From an archaeon (GTDB taxonomy: Archaea > Thermoproteota > Nitrososphaeria > Nitrososphaerales > JACAEJ01): DNA of 42,326 nt. The notes below the pieces were generated by a model, which searched no databases, was not told the DNA's origin, and saw only the letters and a list, made by a program, of their open reading frames with translations. Below are positions 34,041 through 41,151 of the stretch, piece after piece. Each line of letters begins with the position of its first letter. Position 1 is the stretch's first letter. The stretch spans positions 1 to 42,326 of the forward strand of contig JACGUK010000024.1 of assembly GCA_024256265.1 (NCBI GenBank), in the 5' to 3' direction. The position numbers and the translations under genes are program-made.

Positions 34041-34172
34041 GTGAGAGGATATTGCCCTAAATGCAGAGAATACAGAAGCGATGAAGGTGAGAATGCTTGG
34101 GGAATTCGGTGGGATAATGGAGTCCCTTTGTGTGAGAAATGCGGCTCTTTTGTCGACGTTTTTGATGATTGA
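34041..34172 (+). CDS. 43-aa zinc-ribbon protein
   Basis: GTG 34041 follows AAGTGATTCT, matching the spacing used by neighbours. ATG 34017 is also in frame but lies inside the previous gene. The product is little more than a zinc ribbon: GYCPKCREYR and LCEKCGSFVD. The stop lies 9 nt before the GTG of the acetyltransferase gene. Confidence 0.55.
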   Translation: MRGYCPKCREYRSDEGENAWGIRWDNGVPLCEKCGSFVDVFDD

Positions 34173-34181
34173 GGTGCTTTC

Positions 34182-34535
34182 GTGAATGAACAAACTCTAT
34201 ACAATAGATATGATTTGATTAGCAATGAATGCTTGGTTGGGGAGGCCAAAGTCTACTGTGATAAAAGGTCGAAGATAGCCTATTTAGCATGGTTTGAAAT
34301 CTATTATCCTTTCAGAGGCAGAGGTTTAGGAAGGGAGAAGTATCTTGAACTGGAAGAGGAGTTAAGAGAAAAAGGCCTCAAGTACATAAGGCTAGATTCA
34401 TCGGAGCAAACAACAGGATTCTGGAGATCTCTAGGATTTAGTGATTTGAACGTGAATGAATCCCAAAAGTCGTCAAATCCAATGATCAAGAAGCTTGTTC
34501 GTAAGCCTCGAAGTGGTAGCAATTATGAGAGATGA
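34182..34535 (+). CDS. GNAT-family N-acetyltransferase
   Basis: 117 aa, GTG start with GAGGTG 5 nt upstream. The acetyl-CoA binding motif A is visible as PFRGRGLGREKYLELEEEL, followed by LKYIRLDSSE and TTGFWRSLGF, the usual motif B end. It transfers an acetyl group from acetyl-CoA; the substrate is unknown. It may act as a toxin or protein modifier of the element. Confidence 0.78.
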   Translation: MNEQTLYNRYDLISNECLVGEAKVYCDKRSKIAYLAWFEIYYPFRGRGLGREKYLELEEELREKGLKYIRLDSSEQTTGFWRSLGFSDLNVNESQKSSNPMIKKLVRKPRSGSNYER

Positions 34536-34617
34536 AATCTATCCTGATGATGGGAAGCCCAATAAATGGCCTCAGATAGCCTTAAGGTGGTTTGAATCGA
34601 AGATAAGGTTGAGATAA
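34525..34617 (+). CDS. possible 30-aa peptide
   Basis: ATG 34525 overlaps the end of the acetyltransferase gene and the start of the next zinc-finger gene. The sequence contains MRDEIYPDDGKPNKWPQIAL. Evidence is only the open frame in a tightly packed operon. Confidence 0.28.
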   Translation: MRDEIYPDDGKPNKWPQIALRWFESKIRLR

Positions 34618-34781
34618 AGTTCATCACTTTAGCATGCGGGCATACAATCACTCCAGAAGTAGGCATGGGCACTTGTAGCAAGTGTGGCAAAGCCTGCTGC
34701 GGAAAATGCCTCCAGCTTTTAGATGAAAAGCTGTTCTGCCCAGATTGTTTTACAGAGTTTGTGAGGGATAAAAATGGTTAG
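34596..34781 (+). CDS. 61-aa zinc-finger protein with apparent ATC start
   Basis: The frame has a TGA directly before ATC 34596-34598, and AAGGTG ends 6 nt upstream. The next in-frame ATG (about codon 24) would cut off the first zinc ligands. The product carries LACGHT, CSKCGKACCGKC and CPDCF, a B-box/treble-clef-like set of Cys/His. It overlaps the next gene by 8 nt. This is one of the cleanest cases for ATC initiation in the window. Confidence 0.6.
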   Translation: MEDKVEIKFITLACGHTITPEVGMGTCSKCGKACCGKCLQLLDEKLFCPDCFTEFVRDKNG

Positions 34782-35010
34782 TTTGGATCCTAACCTTTGG
34801 GACTGTGAAACCTGTGGTTCTATAGTTAGAAGGGATCAGATAGAGGGCATTTGCGGCGTATGCCACAATAGGACCTGCATTTACTGCCATAGGGTTTGTG
34901 AGAGGTGCAAGAGGATATTCTGCATGTATCATGTTGAAACTAAGGAGGTTTGGAGGCAAGGTATCATGAATAGAATCTGCTTGTGCAAAATATGCAGAGA
35001 GGTGTGGTGA
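34774..35010 (+). CDS. Cys-rich double zinc-finger protein
   Basis: 78 aa. Repeated Cys pairs (CETCGS, CGVCHN, CIYCHRVCERC, CMYH, CLCKICRE) indicate at least two zinc sites. It starts within the end of the previous zinc-finger gene, and its stop overlaps the ATG of the HerA-like gene by 1 nt, so all three are likely translated together. Confidence 0.65.
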   Translation: MVSLDPNLWDCETCGSIVRRDQIEGICGVCHNRTCIYCHRVCERCKRIFCMYHVETKEVWRQGIMNRICLCKICREVW

Positions 35011-36779
35011 TGATCTCTTATGCTCTATGCATAACATGCGGGAGATTGACTCAAGATTTAACTGGATTCTGCAGTTATTGCTCTTCGCCATTGATGGATT
35101 TTCTTCACTCACCAAATTTGGAGAAGATGGGGAGAGGAACCTTGCTTGGCTACCTATCAGATGGAGCATCGTTCCACCTTCCCGTTAATTCCTTTGGCTA
35201 TCATTTTGCATTCTATGGTGTCACAGGTAGCGGGAAGACAAGGTTAGCAATGAAGTTAGCAATAGAGGCAGAGAATTCAGGAATCAAAGCTCTCATTCTC
35301 GATGTTGAAGGGGAGTGGAAGAACATCATGCCATATTTGAAAGGCAAGACTGAGTATTATTCTACTGAGAGAAATCTCAAAATTAATCCATTTGAATTAG
35401 GAGATTACGGTCTGATAAGGCTCCTGTTGAAAGAGACTATCTTTAAGGGAATTGAAGTAGAGTACCAAGAATTATCGCCCCAGATGAACTATGTTCTTGA
35501 TAAGTGCATACTAAAGAGTCAAAGCATTCCTGAGCTGATTGATAACGTTATGTACTATGAGGGTGAAGATTTACCATTCAAGCTTGTTAATCTTGATAGA
35601 ACGAAGACAGCTTTGCTAGTAAGATTAGAGCCGTACAAAGTGAATCCAGTATTGAAAGAGATATTTTATTGTAACAACTCAAGCTTAGACTTGAACAAGT
35701 TAGATGATCGCAACATAGTCTTTGACTTACACTCATTAGAAGCCAAAGTTGCTTATAGAGTCGAGTTAAGGCTACTCTACAATGCCATAGCTACTGCTTA
35801 CTTAAAACAAGCTTTGAACAAAACTACATCTGACAAAATCTCAAACATGTTCATAGCTGATGAAGCCCAGCTACTTGCTCCAAGAATTTTAAGAAAGCTT
35901 GTTGTGACAGATACATGGACTACCACTGAATTTGCTACAAGATTGAGGAAGAGAGGCTTGAGCATGGTTATAATATCTCAATCTCCGTCTAACATTGAAG
36001 AAGATATTAGAAAGAACTGCCAGAATAATTTTTACTTCAGAATTCAAGATTCGAAAGATATTGAACTAATAGCAAGATCTCTAGGATACAATTGGTACAC
36101 ATCTTTAGATTATTTTACTCATTACATCAATAGTTTGCAACAAAGACAAGCTATTGTGAAAACTCCATTATTTGGCGAACCGTTCATAATAGAAGCACCA
36201 GAAGTATTTCTGAGAAGCGTATCAAAGAAAGAGATAAAGGCATACATGCCAAAGATAGAGTTCAGTTTTAATGAGGATGAGCAGGCATTCTTAGAGAGCA
36301 TTAACACATATCCATTTATATCAAGAACAGAGAGGAAGAAGCTTTTAGGCTGGGATAAGGGGAAGTATAGAGAAGTAGTTGAAAGGCTGAAAGAGCTTAA
36401 CTCAATAGCGCAAGTCAGTGTTCCTCTCGGCAAGAAGAGACCTCTAGTGCTTTATCAATTGAAAGGAAAGAAGCCGAGCATTAAGCATGAATTCTATGTA
36501 TACTGGATCATTAAGCAGTTAACGAATAAAGGAATGGTTTGTCGAGCTGAAAAGATAGGCCCAGATATACAGATACCAGCTCTAAAGACTGCAATAAATG
36601 TCGAACTGGGTACTTCAGACATAGAGAAGAATATTCGCACAGCATTAGAACAGTTTGACAGAGTAATTGTATGTTCAGATAATCTAAAAATCCTGAAAGG
36701 AATTCTAGAGCAAATTAAACTGAAAGAAGGCAAGAAAGTCTTTAGTTCATTAATTTGGAACGTTCCAAGCTTTATCTGA
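35010..36779 (+). CDS. HerA-like (DUF87) ATPase with N-terminal zinc ribbon and nuclease-like C-terminus
   Basis: 589 aa from ATG 35010 (GGTG 5 nt upstream; an upstream frame start at 34983 lies in the previous gene). It has a zinc ribbon CITCGR and CSYCSS, then Walker A GVTGSGKTRLA (about 70) and LILDVEGEWKNI with a strand typical of HerA/VirB4. Walker B MFIADEAQLL (about 283) and an arginine-rich LRKRGLSMVIISQSP sensor region follow. About residues 420-480 look like a winged helix. The end (GPDIQI, TAINVELGTSD, DRVIVCSDN) has the spacing of a PD-(D/E)XK nuclease core. It is probably a DNA translocase for packaging, transfer or processing of the element. Confidence 0.82.
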   Translation: MISYALCITCGRLTQDLTGFCSYCSSPLMDFLHSPNLEKMGRGTLLGYLSDGASFHLPVNSFGYHFAFYGVTGSGKTRLAMKLAIEAENSGIKALILDVEGEWKNIMPYLKGKTEYYSTERNLKINPFELGDYGLIRLLLKETIFKGIEVEYQELSPQMNYVLDKCILKSQSIPELIDNVMYYEGEDLPFKLVNLDRTKTALLVRLEPYKVNPVLKEIFYCNNSSLDLNKLDDRNIVFDLHSLEAKVAYRVELRLLYNAIATAYLKQALNKTTSDKISNMFIADEAQLLAPRILRKLVVTDTWTTTEFATRLRKRGLSMVIISQSPSNIEEDIRKNCQNNFYFRIQDSKDIELIARSLGYNWYTSLDYFTHYINSLQQRQAIVKTPLFGEPFIIEAPEVFLRSVSKKEIKAYMPKIEFSFNEDEQAFLESINTYPFISRTERKKLLGWDKGKYREVVERLKELNSIAQVSVPLGKKRPLVLYQLKGKKPSIKHEFYVYWIIKQLTNKGMVCRAEKIGPDIQIPALKTAINVELGTSDIEKNIRTALEQFDRVIVCSDNLKILKGILEQIKLKEGKKVFSSLIWNVPSFI

Positions 36780-36839
36780 CTTAAGGGAGATTAAAGGTAA
36801 GATTTTGACTAAAGGATAAGAAGAGTTTAAGGTGATATA

Positions 36840-38315
36840 ATCTCAGATGAAATTGAGTTCAATAAGATTTACTGTAGCGATTGTCTTGAATTTATGAAGA
36901 ATTTACCAGATGAGAGTATCAATTTAGTCATGACTTCTCCTCCTTATTGGGGTTTACGTGACTATCATACCAAAGGTCAGGTAGGCCTTGAGCCTACTTT
37001 GCAAGATTACGTTGAAAAGTTGAAGAGAGTTGGCGAGGAGGTAAAGCGCATCCTTGCGAGAGACGGTTCGCTCTATCTTGTGCTCGGTGATACCTTCATG
37101 AATAAGCATAAGCTTGGCATACCTTGGAGAGTTAGGTTTGCTTTAAACGATATTGATTGGATTAGTAGGAGTGATATTGTTTGGCATAAGCCAAATGCTA
37201 TGCCAGCATCAGTTAAAGATAGATTGAACTGCACCTATGAAATGATCTTCCACTTTGTAAAGTCAAAGAAATACTATTACAATCTTGATGTTATTAGAGA
37301 GCCCCATAAAACAGTTTCACTTAAGCGTTATCTACGAGCAGTGCAAACCTCTCTTACGACTATTAGAGGAAAGACAACAGATAAAAAAGCACCTTCACAT
37401 TACAAGAAGATGGCTCATGCTCCAAAGTGGTTCATAAAATCATTTGCCAAAGATAAGAGATACAAGGGCAAGTTCAAGGACATGAAAGAACAGGCTGAAA
37501 AGTACGGCAGTCCAAGGGCTAGAACACAAAGAAAACCTAGGGGTATACCAATCAATCCTCCTCACCATCCAGCATATGGTAAATATTGGTCAAAGATAAA
37601 CAGAAACATGCACAACCATCCTTTAGGAAGAAATCCCGGAGATGTTATATCTACAGATGACATAGTGAGAAGTTTTGGTTTTGACCCAGAAGTAGCATGC
37701 CGTAGTTGTGGAAGGAAGTACAAGAGGCATGTGTCAAGATTCAGAGGATTAACAAGTGCTGATCACTATCCTATATTCTCGCCATGCAACCCTATAGGCA
37801 AGAACCCTGGCGACATTATCGAGGCCTTGAGTGAAAGACAGAAAGACCTGATCAAATTCTTCAAGCAGAAGGGCTCAGGAGGCAATCCTGGCCACGGAAT
37901 AGAAGGCTCAACCCTTGGGTCGACCCACCCTCTAGGAAAGAATCCAGGAGACGTTTTGACTACAGTATTAGATAAGACAAGACAAAAGGCTAACGGCAAG
38001 ATGAAGGAAGGTGGGATGCTGCATAAGAACGATCCTGAAAGAGTCTGGCATCCTGATGGAAGAAATCCTGGAGACTTTTGGAAGATAAACACAAAACCTT
38101 TCAAAGGAGCGCACTTTGCAGTATATCCTGAAGAATTGTGTGTGAAGCCGATACTATCTTCATCTAGACCTGATGATATAGTATTAGATCCATTCATAGG
38201 TAGTGGGACTACAGCTGTAGTTGCTAAAAAGTTAGAGAGAAGGTATCTAGGTTGTGACATCAATCCTGATTATGTGAAGATCGCTAAAGAAAGAATTTCG
38301 AAGGTGATCATGTGA
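36840..38315 (+). CDS. beta-class DNA methyltransferase (TSPPY) with expanded middle region
   Basis: 491 aa from ATC 36840. The family's N-terminal block (NKIYCSDCLEFMKNLPDESI) begins upstream of the first ATG (36894). GGTG lies 5 nt before this ATC and TAA is four codons upstream, so ATC or the adjacent ATA must be the start. Motif IV is TSPPYWGLRDY. Motif I is near the C-terminus (DPFIGSGTTAVVAKKL), followed by YLGCDINPDYVKIA. This order (IV before I) is the beta class, and TSPPY favours N4-cytosine or N6-adenine methylation. The middle has a zinc pair (CRSCGRKY) and four NPGD copies. It probably protects element DNA; no cognate endonuclease is adjacent. Confidence 0.85.
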   Translation: MSDEIEFNKIYCSDCLEFMKNLPDESINLVMTSPPYWGLRDYHTKGQVGLEPTLQDYVEKLKRVGEEVKRILARDGSLYLVLGDTFMNKHKLGIPWRVRFALNDIDWISRSDIVWHKPNAMPASVKDRLNCTYEMIFHFVKSKKYYYNLDVIREPHKTVSLKRYLRAVQTSLTTIRGKTTDKKAPSHYKKMAHAPKWFIKSFAKDKRYKGKFKDMKEQAEKYGSPRARTQRKPRGIPINPPHHPAYGKYWSKINRNMHNHPLGRNPGDVISTDDIVRSFGFDPEVACRSCGRKYKRHVSRFRGLTSADHYPIFSPCNPIGKNPGDIIEALSERQKDLIKFFKQKGSGGNPGHGIEGSTLGSTHPLGKNPGDVLTTVLDKTRQKANGKMKEGGMLHKNDPERVWHPDGRNPGDFWKINTKPFKGAHFAVYPEELCVKPILSSSRPDDIVLDPFIGSGTTAVVAKKLERRYLGCDINPDYVKIAKERISKVIM

Positions 38316-38608
38316 GTGAAGATGTACCTGAACTTTATGCTACAGAGAATATACCTTTTGGGAAGAAGATAATATTTCAAAGATATCAGATCAAGGAGAT
38401 TGGATTCTATTGGTTAATTGCAGAGCTTGATAGGAAAAGAAATCTTGCTTTTGGCTATGCTAACTTGAATAATGATATGTTTGCTGAGTGGGGATATATC
38501 AGCATAGATGAGCTAATTGACAGTGGAGCGGAGCTTGATAGGGATTGGAAGCCTTGCACCTACAGGGCAGCCAAAGAGAGGATTGCCAAGGAGAAAAGAG
38601 TAGGGTGA
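38312..38608 (+). CDS. DUF2958-like protein
   Basis: 98 aa, GTG start with GGTG 5 nt upstream, overlapping the methyltransferase stop. LAFGYANLNNDM, AEWGYISIDELI and AELDRDWKPC match the pattern of DUF2958 proteins common on plasmids and phages. Function unknown. Confidence 0.65.
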   Translation: MSEDVPELYATENIPFGKKIIFQRYQIKEIGFYWLIAELDRKRNLAFGYANLNNDMFAEWGYISIDELIDSGAELDRDWKPCTYRAAKERIAKEKRVG

Positions 38609-38612
38609 TGTT

Positions 38613-38852
38613 ATCAACTCAGAAGCAGATAGATTGCTGAAGCAGTTATTTGAGTATGCCGGTAGAGAGCGGAATAGAGGTGTGTATGATTTCACAGAGA
38701 TAATGAGAGGCTTCTACAAGAAGCTGAGCTCAGAATATGATAGTAACTCTACGAGGAACACGCTCACCAAAAGACTCCTGAAGATGATGAAGGATTACGT
38801 TGATACTGATCCACGCACCCAGCTTCGTATAGACCAGTTCCATGATGATTAA
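38613..38852 (+). CDS. hypothetical helical protein with apparent ATC start
   Basis: 79 aa from ATC 38613 (INSEADRLLKQLFEY...); GGTG lies 5 nt upstream and TAG is in frame four codons before. The first canonical start is TTG 38634, 7 codons later and without a ribosome-binding site. The product is charged and helical (NTLTKRLLKMMKDYVD). It is the last gene of the forward operon, facing the reverse-strand winged-helix gene. Confidence 0.55.
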   Translation: MNSEADRLLKQLFEYAGRERNRGVYDFTEIMRGFYKKLSSEYDSNSTRNTLTKRLLKMMKDYVDTDPRTQLRIDQFHDD

Positions 38853-38864
38853 AAAGGTTCCACT

Positions 38865-39146
38865 CTAAACTTCAGGGAAAAATCTTTTCATGAAAGCAAC
38901 TATCACTTCATTCTCCTTTGGATTCAGAGATACCTGCAAACCGTAATGTGTGGGCTTTGGGACGATCAATCCTTGACGAATCAATTCCTTTGCCAGCTTT
39001 TCCACTCGTCTTACTCCATGCTTGCCCAGGTCTTCATCTTTCCATCCTTTCTTCAGATTATCAAACGCTGTGTGGCTGCCTCCCCAGTTGCCTCTCTTAT
39101 GGAGCTTGAAGAGTATAGTTGCCTTGATCTGTTCGTCTGAAAGCAT
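38865..39146 (-). CDS. small winged-helix-type protein
   Basis: 93 aa. The sequence DEQIKATILFKLHKRGNWGG, then VRRVEKLAKELIRQGLIVPK and THYGLQVSLN, reads as helix-helix-wing of a small DNA-binding protein. It is divergent from the regulator at 39209 across a shared TATA-rich spacer, so the two probably control each other and their own promoter. Probably leaderless. Confidence 0.65.
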   Translation of the reverse strand: MLSDEQIKATILFKLHKRGNWGGSHTAFDNLKKGWKDEDLGKHGVRRVEKLAKELIRQGLIVPKPTHYGLQVSLNPKENEVIVAFMKRFFPEV

Positions 39147-39171
39147 GAGTTCACTTATGGTACTTTGGGAG

Positions 39172-39186
39172 TTTATATTTAAATAC
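39172..39186. promoter_or_regulatory. shared bidirectional TATA region
   Basis: TTTATATTTAAATAC lies 23-37 nt upstream of ATG 39209 and 26-40 nt upstream of the reverse ATG at 39146. The spacing on both sides fits archaeal TATA boxes of leaderless transcripts. Confidence 0.6.
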
Positions 39187-39208
39187 TTTCAATTCCAATA
39201 ATTTGTTG

Positions 39209-39556
39209 ATGGCATACAAACCAAACGAGACCCTATTGCTGAAGTATCTTGGTGCAAGCCCGATTCTGAGAATCGTAGACTTTTTCTTGGACAACCCGCT
39301 GTCAGACTACTCGAAGAATGAAATAGTGAAGAACCTTGAAATGGGTCGAGTAACATTTTTCAAATACTGGCGTGAGCTTGAGAAGTCAGGTGCTGTGAAA
39401 GTTACAAGGAAAGTTGGACGTGCTACTATGTACCAGTTGGATAGAGAGAGCGAAGTAGTGAAGCAACTAATTAAACTGGACATGGCTCTTGCGAGAAAAG
39501 CGATGGAAAAGGCGGTAGAGGAATATAAGAAGCCAGTTGCTGTAAGGCCTGGTTAG
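39209..39556 (+). CDS. winged-helix transcriptional regulator (ArsR-like)
   Basis: 115 aa from ATG 39209 (TTG 39203 is also in frame). The HTH is clear: PILRIVDFFLDNPLSDYSKN, then MGRVTFFKYWRELEKSGAV and a wing (KVGRATMYQLD). A C-terminal helix suggests dimerisation. It probably represses its own divergent promoter. It marks the right end of the element-like gene set. Confidence 0.75.
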   Translation: MAYKPNETLLLKYLGASPILRIVDFFLDNPLSDYSKNEIVKNLEMGRVTFFKYWRELEKSGAVKVTRKVGRATMYQLDRESEVVKQLIKLDMALARKAMEKAVEEYKKPVAVRPG

Positions 39557-39937
39557 CGCTCGGCTGTTCAAAGGTCCAAACGTGTTTCTCGTTACAACAT
39601 AAGCCAAGAGCATGCAAATATGGCGGTCGAAAGACCGTCTCAGATGGTTCAAGAGGAGAAAGGATTAATGATTGTGTGTGGATTGGTTAAAGATGTGAAG
39701 GGTAGTGCCCAGGAAGATGCGTGCCACGAATATGCATCAGAACCGAAAGGTGTTAAGGATTTATAACTTAAAGGAATCCTGAACTCACTAAAATATCCCT
39801 GCTGTTCTACTTGTAAATTAGTAGGGTATAGCCAGCTTTGTCGTTAGACTACTTAATCCGACGAACTTTGCTGTTCTGCCAAAATCTGAATAACGAAATG
39901 AGGTAGAACGACAGGATCGATATATATTTAACCCAGC
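39557..39937. other. intergenic stretch with GAAA-tetraloop hairpin and TATA box
   Basis: No protein gene. A hairpin CGGTC-GAAA-GACCG lies at 39624-39637. An AT-rich TATA-like ATATATATTTAA at 39920-39931 precedes the HD pseudogene. A second TATA-like TTTATAACTT near 39756 could drive a small RNA across 39785-39900, but nothing recognisable follows. Confidence 0.35.
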
Positions 39938-41151
39938 TTGCCCTACCAACTGTACGATTTGGATTACTGCTACGAACCGATCTACGGTGCTATTCCTATT
40001 TACCCACATGAGAAGAGCATAATGAGTTTACCATTTATGCAAAAATTGCACCGCATTCGGCAGATGGGCCTGATTTCTTTAGTGTTTCTAGGGGCGAATC
40101 ATACCAGGTTAGAGCATAGCGTCGGGACGATGCACCTTGCTGGCAAGATGATTGCAAGAGTTATGCGTAATCCGGACCTAAGATCAAAGGTTTATGTAAA
40201 AATGTTCTTGAAGAAAAGGATATCAAACGCGTTCTTAATCTTGTAACTGGAAAGCAGGTTTCAAATAAACTAAGATATCAAAGAGAGATTGTAAGCGGTA
40301 CTATCGATTCTGACCGTCTTGACTATTTGCAACGGGACGCATACTACACTGGCGTGGCATATGGAGCTATGAGCGCTGAACGACTGATCTTTTATTTAAC
40401 CACATGTAACTTTTTTAATCAAACGCGCTTGGCGATGTTTGAGGATGGAATCCAAGAAGCTGTAAGCACTCTGGTAACACGTGATTTCAATTACGCAGGC
40501 ATCGTGTATAACCCTCAAGTCCGTAGCGTCAACGCTTTGCTATTAAAAGCCGTTGAGCATTTAGTCCAAAGAACTAGTTATATTAGTATAGAAGAGTTCG
40601 CAAGGTCAGACGATTATTCTGTGCTCGCTGCATTATCCAAATGTGGCAAGAGCGATCCAGAGTTGAGAAAGCTTGTCGATTGCCTAATAAGTGGAAGACT
40701 TCTCCCTTATATTAAGGCTAAGGGGGCAAAAATGATCAACTGGGAAAGATTAGGAGCACTGAACTCGGAATTCCTTGCAAGGCTACAGAACCTTGCAGAA
40801 AAGGCAAGCCGTGCCGACCCAATTGATACTCAGCGCAAATCTTTACAGGAATTTTACAATTTCCTGAGTCAGTCGCGTCAGAAAGTTGAAGAGGGGCTGA
40901 AGAAGAAACTTGGCTGTAAAACGATTATCGTTGATATTCCGCCGCCGCCTAAAGTTAGGGAGTTAGATGCTTTGATGATGATTAAAGGAAGATCGATGCT
41001 TCTAAGGTCAGCTTACCCAGCCCTACAGGGTGTAGAAGTAAGTGCTGCCAAAAGGTGGAGTGTTTTGGCTTTTGCTGATGTAGCCGTTACCGATAGAACT
41101 GCTTTTGAAGCTTTTGAGAAAGGTGTTGAAGAACTTGAGACTAATCCTTGA
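39938..41151 (+). pseudogene. SAMHD1-like HD gene with HD core deleted and frameshift
   Basis: 39938-40195 encodes the family N-terminus (MQKLHRIRQMGLISLVF and ANHTRLEHSVGTMHLAGK). After about 40195 the reading shifts frame. The continuing frame (VLEEKDIKRVLNLV, then GTIDSDRLDYLQRDAYYTG) is the region that normally follows the HD core and runs to 41151. The segment with the HD pair (LLHDIGHGPFSH-type) is missing. An internal deletion plus frameshift therefore removed the catalytic centre. The C-terminal frame on its own would be a 274-aa product from TTG 40327. Confidence 0.75.

Noticed and set aside
37766..38263. 165-codon reverse frame within the methyltransferase
   Set aside because: Antisense to a gene with clear motif I; composition reflects the NPGD repeats read backwards.
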